A stretch of 41,656 nt of DNA from Burkholderiales bacterium (GTDB lineage: Bacteria; Pseudomonadota; Gammaproteobacteria; Burkholderiales; Burkholderiaceae_C), in the NCBI GenBank assembly GCA_947446855.1, contig CANFIH010000015.1:1-41656 (forward strand), written 5' to 3'. Both the position numbers and the translations under genes were made by a program. Position 1 is the stretch's first letter, and every line of letters begins with the position of its first letter. Below are positions 15,834 to 23,754 of the stretch, one piece after another. The notes beneath the pieces are model-generated. The model was not told the DNA's origin. It was given only the letters and a program-made list of their open reading frames with translations, and ran no database searches.

Positions 15834-16159
15834 TTTTTAACGGTCAACACCCAGGTCGCCAGGGTCTTGATGTCCTCCGGGCTCAGGGACGGGTGGGCGG
15901 GCATGGGAATGCGGCCCCACTTGCCTTTGGATCCGTATTGAATGGACTGCGCCAATGAGGCCACAGCGTCGGCGTCAGCCTGGTATTTTTCAGCCACTTT
16001 GACATAGGCCGGGCCGACAATTTTTTCGGTGAGCGAGTGGCAACTCAGGCAGCCGCTGGCTTGAGCCAGTTCCTTGGCGGAAGCTTGTTCTGCTGCAGTC
16101 ATGTCTGCTGCCTGCGCCAGGCCGGACAGCAGCAACAGGGAAATGGGAAGAATGCGCAT
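15830..16159 (-). CDS. Small class I cytochrome c (c551-like)
   Basis: This 109-residue periplasmic cytochrome has a short signal peptide (ISLLLLSGLAQA), a CLSCH haem motif and a distal Met in the WGRIPMPAHPSLS segment. The layout (haem near the N-terminus, Met about 60 residues later) is that of cytochrome c551/c8 electron shuttles. It is 75 bp downstream of the quinoprotein gene across a rho-independent terminator, so it probably receives read-through or attenuated transcription. It may be a second electron acceptor beside PedF. Its stop overlaps the start of the Sel1-repeat gene. Confidence 0.88.
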   Translation of the reverse strand: MRILPISLLLLSGLAQAADMTAAEQASAKELAQASGCLSCHSLTEKIVGPAYVKVAEKYQADADAVASLAQSIQYGSKGKWGRIPMPAHPSLSPEDIKTLATWVLTVKK

Positions 16160-16173
16160 GGTATTTTGAGGAC

Positions 16174-16213
16174 AAAAAAAGGGGGTGGCCGAACATGCCG
16201 GTACCCACCCCCT
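16174..16213 (-). terminator. Rho-independent terminator between the quinoprotein and cytochrome genes
   Basis: On the minus strand a 9-bp perfect stem (complement of 16205-16213 pairing with 16180-16188; AGGGGGTGG type) is followed by seven T (complement of 16174-16180). It begins about 20 bp past the dehydrogenase stop and should set a high dehydrogenase to cytochrome transcript ratio. Confidence 0.8.
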
Positions 16214-16234
16214 CAGATTAACAAAAAGTGCTAA

Positions 16235-17959
16235 TTAAGATTTAGGCAGCTTGAAAGTCCACACGGAACCGCCTTGTTCCAGCATGTTGACCTTCTTGGC
16301 CACTTCGCCACCCCACAGCGGAACCGCACCACCCCAGCCGGAAACCACGCTGATGTACTGCTCGCCGTCTTGCGTCCAGGTGATGGGAGGAGCCACCACG
16401 CCGGAGCCGGTCTGGAATTGCCACAGCACCTTGCCGGTCTTGGCATCCGCTGCCTTCAGGAAACCTTCAGGCGTGCCCCAGAACACCAGGTCGCCGCCGG
16501 TAGCCAGAACGCCACCCCACAGAGGCGCGTTGTTCTTGACTTCCCAGGCCATCTTGCCGGTCTTGGGGTCATAGGCACGCAGGGAGCCGATGTGGTCGTC
16601 ATACAAAGGCTTGATGGTGAAACCCGCACCCAGGTAAGCGCCGCCCTTTTTATAGCTGATGGGTTCGTTCCAGATGTCCATGCCCCATTCATTGGAGGGC
16701 ACAAAGAACATCTTGCTCTTGGGGCTGTAGGCCATGGGCATCTGGTTCTTGCCGCCCAGGAAGCCTGGGGATGCGAACACGGAAGTGCCCTTCTTGCCGT
16801 CGCCACCGGCTGCTGCCGGATCGCCAGGACGGTTTTCAGGCACGAAGTTGGGACGGCCCGACGCGATGTCGATGCCCTTGGCCCAGGTGATGCCATTGAC
16901 GAACGGGAAGGCGTTGGCCAGCTTGCCGCTGGTAGCGTCGATCACGTAGAAGTAACCGTTACGGTCGGCCTTGCCGCCCATGCGCTTGCCGTCCATGTCG
17001 AAGGTGATGAACTCGTTGACGCCGTCAAAGTCCCATGCGTCGTTGGGCGTACCTTGGTAGCTCCAGACAATCTTGCCGGTCTTGACATCAATCGCCACAG
17101 TGGAGGTGGAGTACAGGTTGTCGCCCTTGCGCACGTGGCTGTTCCAGGGGCCGGGGTTGCCGGTACCGAAATAAGCCAGACCGGTCTTGGCGTCATAGGT
17201 GCCGCCGAGCCAGGTGGCGGCTCCTCCGGTCTTCCATGTCTCACCCGGCCAGGTGGCGTTGGTGGTACCGGAGATGCCATTTTCCTTGCCGTTGAGGTAG
17301 CCCATATGGCCTTCCACCACGGGGCGGCTCCAGACCATCTTGCCGGTCTTGGGGTCGCGTGCTTCCACGCGGCCGACCACGCCGAACTCGCCACCGGACA
17401 CGCCGGTGAGCAGCAGGCCTTCAGCAATCAGGGGGGCAGCGGACATGCTGTAGCCAGCGGCGTAGTCGTCCACTTTTTCTTTCCAGACCACTTTGCCGGT
17501 GTCCATATCCAGGGCAACCAATTGGGCGTCCAGGGTGCCGAAAATCACCAGGTTGCCGTACAGGGCGGCGCCACGGTTGACCACGTCGCAGCAAGGCATG
17601 ATGCCTTCTGGCAGGCGGTGCTCATACTTCCAGAGCTTCTGGCCGGTCTTCACATCCACGGCGAACAAACGCGAGTAGGAAGCGGTGACAAACATCTTGC
17701 CGTTGTAAACCAGGGGTTGCGACTCTTGGCCGCGCTGCTTTTCACCGCCGAAAGACATGGACCAGATTGGCACCAGGTTCTTGACGGTCTTGGTGTTGAC
17801 GGCGTCCAGGGACGAGTAGCGCTGACCTTGTGTGCCCATACCCCAGCTCAGAACAGAGCTGTTGTCGGTGGCGTCATTGGTGATCATGGCGTCGGTAACC
17901 TGCGCAGACACATGGGCTGTGGCGGCCATCATGAGTAGGGCGAATAGTGTTTTCTTCAC
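16235..17959 (-). CDS. PQQ-dependent alcohol dehydrogenase, ExaA/PedH-like, lanthanide type
   Basis: This 574-residue periplasmic quinoprotein starts at a GTG (AGGAG site 8 bases upstream) and has a signal peptide cleaved after VSA, residue 19. The eight-bladed propeller carries the vicinal disulfide C123-C124 in MPCCD, the metal-ligand region SGGEFG (E191), GTGNPGPWN (N268) and the catalytic segment NDAWDFDG with D310. The residue two after the catalytic Asp is Asp (D312), where calcium-type enzymes have Ala or Ser. That is the accepted marker of lanthanide-dependent XoxF and PedH enzymes. The surrounding sequence is closer to ExaA/PedH ethanol dehydrogenases than to MxaF. It oxidises primary alcohols and passes electrons to cytochrome c. 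A good sigma54 promoter lies about 100 bp upstream and a terminator follows. Confidence 0.93.
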   Translation of the reverse strand: MKKTLFALLMMAATAHVSAQVTDAMITNDATDNSSVLSWGMGTQGQRYSSLDAVNTKTVKNLVPIWSMSFGGEKQRGQESQPLVYNGKMFVTASYSRLFAVDVKTGQKLWKYEHRLPEGIMPCCDVVNRGAALYGNLVIFGTLDAQLVALDMDTGKVVWKEKVDDYAAGYSMSAAPLIAEGLLLTGVSGGEFGVVGRVEARDPKTGKMVWSRPVVEGHMGYLNGKENGISGTTNATWPGETWKTGGAATWLGGTYDAKTGLAYFGTGNPGPWNSHVRKGDNLYSTSTVAIDVKTGKIVWSYQGTPNDAWDFDGVNEFITFDMDGKRMGGKADRNGYFYVIDATSGKLANAFPFVNGITWAKGIDIASGRPNFVPENRPGDPAAAGGDGKKGTSVFASPGFLGGKNQMPMAYSPKSKMFFVPSNEWGMDIWNEPISYKKGGAYLGAGFTIKPLYDDHIGSLRAYDPKTGKMAWEVKNNAPLWGGVLATGGDLVFWGTPEGFLKAADAKTGKVLWQFQTGSGVVAPPITWTQDGEQYISVVSGWGGAVPLWGGEVAKKVNMLEQGGSVWTFKLPKS

Positions 17960-17992
17960 GTGTATGTCTCCTGGCGAATTGTTGGCTGTTTC

Positions 17993-18008
17993 CACTTCCA
18001 AGGAAGTG
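17993..18008 (-). other. Inverted repeat in the leader of the dehydrogenase mRNA
   Basis: CACTTCC and GGAAGTG are perfect inverse complements separated by two bases. They lie between the sigma54 promoter and the GTG start, so they would be transcribed as a small hairpin or serve as a DNA site. No function is known. Confidence 0.35.
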
Positions 18009-18058
18009 ACTCCGGACTGCTTTGCTGCTTGCAAGGCAAGGGCCCGTAGGTCACTTTC

Positions 18059-18074
18059 CGCAAGGACTGTGCCA
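18059..18074 (-). promoter_or_regulatory. Sigma54 (-24/-12) promoter for the quinoprotein dehydrogenase
   Basis: Read on the minus strand: TGGCACA-GTCC-TTGCG, with TGGCAC and TTGC both intact. Predicted transcription begins about 90 bp before the GTG start. The 130-bp space up to the ApbE gene stop would hold activator sites. Confidence 0.8.
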
Positions 18075-18158
18075 ATAGCAAACGGCACATTTATTCACTA
18101 CAAACCGGAAATGATTTCAGGGTAAACGTGAACACAGGCAGCGCCGTGGACGCTACAG

Positions 18159-18185
18159 CCTGTGACAGTGTTGCATTTTGAAACA
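18159..18185. promoter_or_regulatory. Possible upstream activator site for the dehydrogenase promoter
   Basis: The stretch holds TGTGACA (18161-18167) and then a 7-3-7 imperfect inverted repeat TGTTGCA-TTT-TGAAACA (18169-18185, one mismatch). It is about 85-110 bp upstream of the -24 box, the usual position for an enhancer-binding protein. TGTGACA also occurs near three other sigma54 promoters of this locus. Confidence 0.3.
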
Positions 18186-18201
18186 GCGCAACTGCGCCGC
18201 T

Positions 18202-19200
18202 TCAGACCGGACGCAATGGCACACCGGCACTGGCACGCCAGCGCCCTTGTTTGTCCACCACCAGCACATCGACGTCCCAGGCCCGGGCCAGCGGCAGCGC
18301 CTGCGCAAAACCGGCCATGAAGAATACTTTGGTAAGCGCGTCGGCCCGCACCGCGCTGGCGGCCATCACCGTCACGCTGGACAGATCGCGCGGCGAATAG
18401 CCGGTGTGGGGATCAAAGATGTGGTGGTTAACAAAGTCGGGGCTGAAGATGCATTGGTCATCGGCCGACGTGGCCAGACAACGCCCTTGCAAGGCAATCG
18501 CGGCGACGCGTTGCTGCGCATCGCGCGGATTGGCCACGCCCAGGGTCCAGTCGCCGGTGTGCGCCGGCCGGCCCAGGGCAGACCACTCGCCGGCATCAAC
18601 CAGTGCATGTGCAATGCCCAGGCTTTGCAGACGCGCCTTGACCTTGTCAGCGGCAAAACCCTGTGCGATGCCATTGAGCGTGATGCCCATGCCGGGACGT
18701 TGCAGCCGCACCGCAGCGTCTGTCACCTGCAGACCGCGCCAACCCACGTATCTGCGTGCGGCCTGCACCTCGTGGGCCGTCGGCAAGCGCCCCAGGCTTT
18801 TGGCATTCTCAAAGGCCTGCCACAGGGGTTGCACCGTGACATCAAACGCGCCCTGGCTGCGTTGCGCCACCTGCTGGGCCAGGCGCAGGATTTCCAGCAT
18901 GTCGGGATGGGGGTGCAGCAACACGCCGCTGCGGTTGAGCCGGCAAATCGCGCTGTCCGGGCGAAACATGCTCATCTGGTCCTCGATGTGGCGGATCTCG
19001 GCCACGGCCGCATCCAGCGCATCGATGGCCGCCAGCGTGTCGGCATGGGCCACCTGCAGCGTCATGGCCGTCCCCATGGCGGTCAAGGTCCGACTCACCC
19101 ATTCCAACTCGTGCGGGCCCGTCGTGCTGGAGGCCACCAGGCCCGCCGCCGCCGTAGCGCCCAGTCCCAGGCCCCATTGCAACAAGGTTCTGCGTTTCAT
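18202..19200 (-). CDS. apbE: ApbE, FAD:protein FMN transferase
   Basis: This 332-residue exported protein has a Tat-like N-terminus (MKRRTLLQWGLGLGATAAAGL) and the ApbE fold. Landmarks are MGTAMTLQV at the start, MSMFRPDSAICRLNR, the LNGIAQGFAADKVKARL segment, VDAGEWSALG, HHIFDPHTGYSP and the late Asp in RADALTKVFFMAG for Mg-FAD binding. ApbE attaches FMN covalently to a Thr in partner proteins. Its start overlaps the stop of the NosR-like gene by ATGA, so the NosR-like protein is the obvious target. The VDAGEWSALG motif varies from the usual NAGGDxxxxG, but the catalytic Asp is in place. Confidence 0.9.
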   Translation of the reverse strand: MKRRTLLQWGLGLGATAAAGLVASSTTGPHELEWVSRTLTAMGTAMTLQVAHADTLAAIDALDAAVAEIRHIEDQMSMFRPDSAICRLNRSGVLLHPHPDMLEILRLAQQVAQRSQGAFDVTVQPLWQAFENAKSLGRLPTAHEVQAARRYVGWRGLQVTDAAVRLQRPGMGITLNGIAQGFAADKVKARLQSLGIAHALVDAGEWSALGRPAHTGDWTLGVANPRDAQQRVAAIALQGRCLATSADDQCIFSPDFVNHHIFDPHTGYSPRDLSSVTVMAASAVRADALTKVFFMAGFAQALPLARAWDVDVLVVDKQGRWRASAGVPLRPV

Positions 19201-21311
19201 GGTTTACCTCCCACGGGGACGATAGGAATCACTGGCCCCGTCTTGCGCGCGTTGTTGTAGAGCGGCACACACAAGGTCTCGCTCTCGTAAATGACCACAC
19301 AGTCCATGCACTGAAAGCATTCTTCGTAGTCGATTTTTCCGCTCTTCTCAATGGCCTGGTAGGCGCAATCGCTGCGGCAGCGCTGGCAGGGCTGGCCACA
19401 TTCGCTGCGGCGCGCGATCCAGTCGAAGCGGCGCAAGCGCCCCAGCAGGCCCATGCCCGCCCCCAGGGGACAGAGGTAGCGGCAATAGCCCTTGTAGAAG
19501 AAGGCACTCAGCAGCACCGTGGCCACAGCCCACAGCACATACGGCCAGGCGCGCACGAAGTTCAGCGTGATACTGGTCTTGAACGGCTCCACCTCAACCA
19601 GCCGGTCCGTCCAGCTGACAGAGAGACAGGCCGACAGCAGGATGAACGCCAATACCCCGTACTTCACGCGCTTGAGTTGCCTGTCCAGCGCGGTGGACAC
19701 GCGCAGGGCTTTCAGACCCAGGCGCTGCGTCACTTGGCTGATCAGTTCCTGCAAGGCGCCAAAGGGGCAGAGCCAGCCGCAGAAGGTGCCACGGCCCCAA
19801 AGGAAAAAGCTCACGGCCACAAACAGCCAGAGCAGCACCGTCATCGGGTCGTAGAGGAAAAATGCCAGGCTGCGCTGCGCCAGCGCCGACTGGATCACGG
19901 CGGTGAAATTCACAATCGAGAGTTGCCCCTGTGCATACCAACCGATAAAGAACAGGGTGAACAGCAAGTAGCCGGTGCGGAAGCGATTGAGGCGCTGCGG
20001 GCTGGCGGTTAGCCACTTCGGTTTGCCCAGAGCCCAGGCCAACAAGGCCAGGCCGGCGACCAGGATGACCAGTTCCCACCAGCGCGAGGTCCAGCTCAGC
20101 ACCCAGGACTTGCTGTCGGAGCTGGCCGCCTGAAAATAGTCGTCGGGCAACTGTGCCCTGAAGGCAAAGCTCTTGTTCACCACTTCGGGCATGAACTGGC
20201 CCTTGCTGCGGTTGACCAGCAGTTCAAAGTCCAGTGGCTGCGAGGGATCCAGGCCGGCCGGGGCAATCACCCGGAACACGCGCCACTGCGCGTCGCGCAA
20301 ATCGTCCGGCACATTCAGCGGGGTGTCCAGATCGAGATCACGCATTTCCAGCGGAAGCTTGTTCTGGTTCAGCGTCAGGCGGTCCGGTACGGTGCCGCGC
20401 TGAAAGTCTTCGCTGACGATGCCGTAGCGCCCCTTGGCCATGACCAACAGGGCATGGTCGCCCGGGTCCAGGCGCTTCTGGATGTAATCCCAGGTCTGGG
20501 CGGGCAGCAGGTTGCGCCCGGCACTGGGCACGTTCAGGTGGGCGAAGTAGAGCTCCACAAACGGCGCATCCGGTGCGCGGCGGGCTTCGTCATCGAGCCC
20601 CTCGCCCACCGTGCCCTTGAAGGCCGCCTCCACTTCGGAATTCTTGAACACCTTCTTCGTGACCAGACCGGCCTTGAGCAGCCCCTTCCAGTCCAGCGCC
20701 TCGTACACCTCGGGGCGGATGCGGGCAATCAGGTCCGGGTCGGCACCGGTGCTGTAGCCCATCTTGGCGCGCGCCACCTTGAGCGAGGCGGCCAGCAGGC
20801 TCTGGTTCAGGATGCGCACCGAGGCCGTGGCCTTGGCCACACCGTCGATGTACACGTTGGCGCTATTGGCCTTGGCTGAACTGCTCTGGTTCAGACCGAT
20901 TTTGATGCTCTGCTTGAGCGACAGGTTTTTGTACTGCTCGACAAACTTGAACAGGGGCTGCTGGCCCAGGCCATCCAGAAACACCGGCTCATGCTGCGAC
21001 AGCACCTTGACGTCCATGAACTTGCCCTCCTTGTCCAGCGCCACCAGCAGATTGAAGGGCGTACCGGAAAAGCCGGGGATGGCGGCAAAGTCGATGGACT
21101 CAAAGGCATAGGCAACGACCGAGGTGCTGGTGAGGTCCTGCGCAAAGATCGGCCAGACGGGCAGGTCCCGCTCTTTCTCGCCCACCACCAAAGGCGCGGG
21201 GAAGGCCTGCGCCATGGACTCCCGGGTCATCACGCCGGCCTGCGCCGCGCCCATGCACAGCAGGCCCAGGAGTACAAGCCAGATTCGCAGCCGATGCAAC
21301 ATGCAGCACAT
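19197..21311 (-). CDS. NosR/NirI-like membrane Fe-S flavoprotein
   Basis: This 704-residue protein has a signal peptide (IWLVLLGLLCMGAAQA) and a long periplasmic region (about 25-410) with an FMN-binding-like part ending VDGVAKATASVR-like at IDGVAKATASV. Several membrane helices follow, then a cytoplasmic polyferredoxin tail. The Fe-S and membrane motifs are CGWLCPFG, CRYLCPLG, CGQPCQRCRSDC and CFQCMDC, the NosR/NirI pattern. NosR proper supports N2O reductase, but no nosZ or denitrification gene is present; here the gene lies in the alcohol oxidation locus. The usual flavinylation motif SGAT reads AKAT, with the acceptor Thr retained. It is coupled to apbE by an ATGA overlap and follows the ABC permease gene after 12 bp. 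The ATG at 21302 is an alternative start. Confidence 0.82.
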   Translation of the reverse strand: MCCMLHRLRIWLVLLGLLCMGAAQAGVMTRESMAQAFPAPLVVGEKERDLPVWPIFAQDLTSTSVVAYAFESIDFAAIPGFSGTPFNLLVALDKEGKFMDVKVLSQHEPVFLDGLGQQPLFKFVEQYKNLSLKQSIKIGLNQSSSAKANSANVYIDGVAKATASVRILNQSLLAASLKVARAKMGYSTGADPDLIARIRPEVYEALDWKGLLKAGLVTKKVFKNSEVEAAFKGTVGEGLDDEARRAPDAPFVELYFAHLNVPSAGRNLLPAQTWDYIQKRLDPGDHALLVMAKGRYGIVSEDFQRGTVPDRLTLNQNKLPLEMRDLDLDTPLNVPDDLRDAQWRVFRVIAPAGLDPSQPLDFELLVNRSKGQFMPEVVNKSFAFRAQLPDDYFQAASSDSKSWVLSWTSRWWELVILVAGLALLAWALGKPKWLTASPQRLNRFRTGYLLFTLFFIGWYAQGQLSIVNFTAVIQSALAQRSLAFFLYDPMTVLLWLFVAVSFFLWGRGTFCGWLCPFGALQELISQVTQRLGLKALRVSTALDRQLKRVKYGVLAFILLSACLSVSWTDRLVEVEPFKTSITLNFVRAWPYVLWAVATVLLSAFFYKGYCRYLCPLGAGMGLLGRLRRFDWIARRSECGQPCQRCRSDCAYQAIEKSGKIDYEECFQCMDCVVIYESETLCVPLYNNARKTGPVIPIVPVGGKP

Positions 21312-21323
21312 GGTCCGGAGCCC

Positions 21324-22181
21324 TCAACCGCGTTGTTTGATCCAACCGCGCTGCGGGTCGTAACCGCGCAAGGCCAGACCAAAACAGACGATGCAGCCAA
21401 CCAGCACCACGGCCAGCGCCTGGGCATTGAACTGGCCTTGCAGCGCAAAGCGGATCAGCTCCACCACATAGGTGAACGGGTTTGCCTGTGCGATCTGCAC
21501 CAGCCACAAGGCACCCGATTCCTCCACCTTCCACAGCGGATAGAGCGCCGTGCTGATGAAGAACATGGGGAAGATGACAAAGTTCATGGTGCCGGCAAAG
21601 TTTTCCAGCTGCTTGATGTAGACCGACAGCATCAGACCCAGCGCGGCCAGCATGGTGGCGCCCAGCGCCATCACCGGAATCGCCAGCAGCCAGTTGGCCA
21701 GATCGGCCTCCACACCGAAGGCCAGGGCGATCAGCAGAAACACCAGCATCTGCAGCAGGGACAAAGCGGTGGAGGCCACCAGCTTGAAGGCCAGCAGCCA
21801 ACCGCGCGGCAGCGGCGCGGTGAGCAGCAGGCGCATCACCCCCATCTCGCGGTCGTAGACCATGGAGAGTGAGCTTTGCATGCCGTTGAAGAGCGCAATC
21901 ATGCCCAAGAGGCCGGGCAGCATATAGACCTTGTATTCCACATAGGTCTCGTAGGGCGGGATGATGGCCACGCCGAACACATTGTGAAAGCCGGCTGAGA
22001 AAACCACAAACCACAGCAGCGGGCGCACCAGGCTGGAAGCCAGGCGCGAGGGCTGGCGCAAAAATTTGAGCATCTCGCGCCCGACCACCGCGCGCAGCGC
22101 GCGCGCCAGGTGCAGCAGCAGTGGCGTAGGCGCTGGAGGTGGCGCCAAGGGCACCGGGGGCCTCAGGGGCGTGCTTTGCAT
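21324..22181 (-). CDS. ABC-2 type permease of the PQQ alcohol dehydrogenase system (LutF/Ped-like)
   Basis: This 285-residue membrane protein has six predicted helices and the ABC-2 signatures REMLKFLRQPSRLASSLVRPLLW near the N-terminus, MVYDREMGVMRLLLTAPLPR and MNFVIFPMFFISTALYPLW. It matches the permease that pairs with the LutE-like ATPase of PQQ-dependent alcohol systems. Its ATPase partner is not adjacent but at 9263-10042. It overlaps the end of the binding-protein gene by 19 bases, so the two are co-expressed from the sigma54 site at 23418. ABC-2 permeases are often exporters, yet the methylotroph Lut homologue is implicated in lanthanide import; direction here is not evident. Confidence 0.85.
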   Translation of the reverse strand: MQSTPLRPPVPLAPPPAPTPLLLHLARALRAVVGREMLKFLRQPSRLASSLVRPLLWFVVFSAGFHNVFGVAIIPPYETYVEYKVYMLPGLLGMIALFNGMQSSLSMVYDREMGVMRLLLTAPLPRGWLLAFKLVASTALSLLQMLVFLLIALAFGVEADLANWLLAIPVMALGATMLAALGLMLSVYIKQLENFAGTMNFVIFPMFFISTALYPLWKVEESGALWLVQIAQANPFTYVVELIRFALQGQFNAQALAVVLVGCIVCFGLALRGYDPQRGWIKQRG

Positions 22182-23347
22182 GCGCTCTCCTTCTCGTCAA
22201 AACCCAGGGTATCCAGCACCTCGGTGGGGTGCATCACGCCTTCAAACGGCGCCACGGCGGCCACGCCATCGGCGTGACCCAGAAACACCGGCTGGCGCAG
22301 CTGCCCGTCCCAGGCGCGGAAGGTCAGGCGCGGCCCCTTGAAACCATCGATCGCCACCTGGCCGCTGCGCAGCAGCTTGAGCTGCTCCGGCACCGTAGAC
22401 CTGGGGTTTGTCGTCACCACACCGACCACGGCCTTCACCGCCGCCCAGGCCGCCCAGTCCTGACCGGACATGGGGCGGTGGGTGGCGCGCACGAAGCGGC
22501 GTGACAGCTGCGGCCCGCCATTCAGATCCCACTGCGGATGCCAGGCCAGGGCCACCAGCCCGTTGGCGCCCAGTACCGGGCGCGGCCATTGCGTGTTGTA
22601 GGGCACGCCGCGGGCAAATTCGCCATCGCTGTCCATCACCGCCACCACGTCATAGGCCTTGTCGTTGGTCAGCAAACGCACGTTGCTTTGCTCGCGTTCA
22701 CGTGGATCGGTGGACAGCTTGAAGGCGGTTTGCTTGGCGACCTTGACGCCATAGCGCTTGGCCGAACGCAAAAAGGCATCCAGCTGCAGTTTGTCCTGGG
22801 CACGGGGACCATAGAGCACCAGGGACTGGCTCCAGGAGCGCGCCGCCAGATACTGCGCCAGCGCATCGGCGCGCATGGCTTCGCTCGGGTAGGTATGCAA
22901 CAAGCCGGCCATGCAGCCAGCACCGCGCAGTTCGTCCAGGCCGGACCCAATGTTGAAGAAAATGGCTGGCTCGAGGACCGCCGGCGCACTGGCCAGGGCT
23001 GTTTTCATAGCATCATCCGGCAGATCCAGCAGCACATACTGCACCCGGGCCGCCTTCATCTGGGCCAGGGTTTTTGGCAGGTCGGCTGCGTTAGCGGCCA
23101 TGAAGCTTTTCACCACCAGCTTTTGCCCTGCGGCCGCCACCTCGGGCTCCGACTCGTCCAGCGACAGCGCGGCTGCTTCCAGGGCACGACCGCCAGGCTG
23201 GCCGGGGTAGTTGTGTTCCAGCCGGCGGGGTTGGTAGCGTGCATCGTCCTGCATACCCAGCACGCCCACGGTCAAGGTGGCAGCAAGGGTTATCTGCTGC
23301 GTGCAGGCCAGGCCCAGCAGCAGGCAGTGTTTCAATCCGGTTCGCAT
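22163..23347 (-). CDS. Periplasmic binding protein of the PQQ alcohol dehydrogenase ABC system (LutA-like)
   Basis: This 394-residue exported protein has a signal peptide (LLLGLACTQQITLA) and a branched-chain-amino-acid-type periplasmic fold. It begins ATLTVGVLGMQDDARYQPRR, where the RYQPRRLEHNYPGQPGGRA segment is a hallmark of the PQQ-linked binding-protein family. An Asp-rich DLPDDAM and an RTYPS-like HTYPSEAMRADALAQYL follow. In methylotrophs the LutA homologue belongs to the lanthanide uptake cluster. The start is the ATG at 23347 or the adjacent GTG at 23350, which is better spaced from the GGAG site. A sigma54 promoter lies about 70 bp upstream. It heads a run of minus-strand genes through permease, NosR-like and ApbE. 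Confidence 0.83.
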   Translation of the reverse strand: MRTGLKHCLLLGLACTQQITLAATLTVGVLGMQDDARYQPRRLEHNYPGQPGGRALEAAALSLDESEPEVAAAGQKLVVKSFMAANAADLPKTLAQMKAARVQYVLLDLPDDAMKTALASAPAVLEPAIFFNIGSGLDELRGAGCMAGLLHTYPSEAMRADALAQYLAARSWSQSLVLYGPRAQDKLQLDAFLRSAKRYGVKVAKQTAFKLSTDPREREQSNVRLLTNDKAYDVVAVMDSDGEFARGVPYNTQWPRPVLGANGLVALAWHPQWDLNGGPQLSRRFVRATHRPMSGQDWAAWAAVKAVVGVVTTNPRSTVPEQLKLLRSGQVAIDGFKGPRLTFRAWDGQLRQPVFLGHADGVAAVAPFEGVMHPTEVLDTLGFDEKESACKARP

Positions 23348-23417
23348 CACAGGGGCTATCTCCGTCTCGTTATTCTTGCGGTTCGCGTGTTCAAAATGTG
23401 ACACCTGGCCGCAACGG

Positions 23418-23433
23418 CGCAAGTTTGATGCCA
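23418..23433 (-). promoter_or_regulatory. Sigma54 (-24/-12) promoter for the LutA-LutF-NosR-ApbE unit
   Basis: Read on the minus strand: TGGCATC-AAAC-TTGCG, with invariant GG and GC and an intact TTGC. It is 71 bp upstream of the ATG at 23347. TGTGACA lies just downstream at 23397-23403. Confidence 0.75.
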
Positions 23434-23754
23434 AGCTCAGCGCACAGCCGGCGTACAGCACACAAACCCGCCGGCCTGTCCCGGTCTATGGCACAGCCCG
23501 ATGTCCTCTGGCAAAGCCCATTGAAGCGCAGCAAAGCAGGGCCAAATTCAATCCTAAAGCGCACCTGCTGTGATACATTTTTGCTCAAGATCAAACTTTT
23601 GCAACAGCCCACGCATCTCACGGGTCTTGTATTCCCGGGCGGCATAAGGCACCTGCTATGCTGCTTTCGACGGTGTAGCAAAAGAGCTTCCACCCGAGCC
23701 ACTCGCTGCCGCCAACGGGCAACCGCCCTGACAGATTTTTTAGGAGAAAGAAAA

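Noticed and set aside
16274..17938. Open frame of more than 550 codons on the plus strand opposite the quinoprotein gene
   Set aside because: It is antisense to a gene with unmistakable family motifs and has no family resemblance; it is a codon-bias shadow of GC-rich coding DNA.
19197..21311. Reading the NosR-like gene as evidence of denitrification (nos cluster)
   Set aside because: No nosZ, nosD, nosF, nosY or nosL is in the window, and the neighbours are alcohol oxidation genes.
23647..23662. AGGCACC-TGCT-ATGCT as a sigma54 promoter for hpf
   Set aside because: GG and GC are spaced correctly, but both boxes deviate (A for T at -24, AT for TT at -12), so it is within chance expectation.
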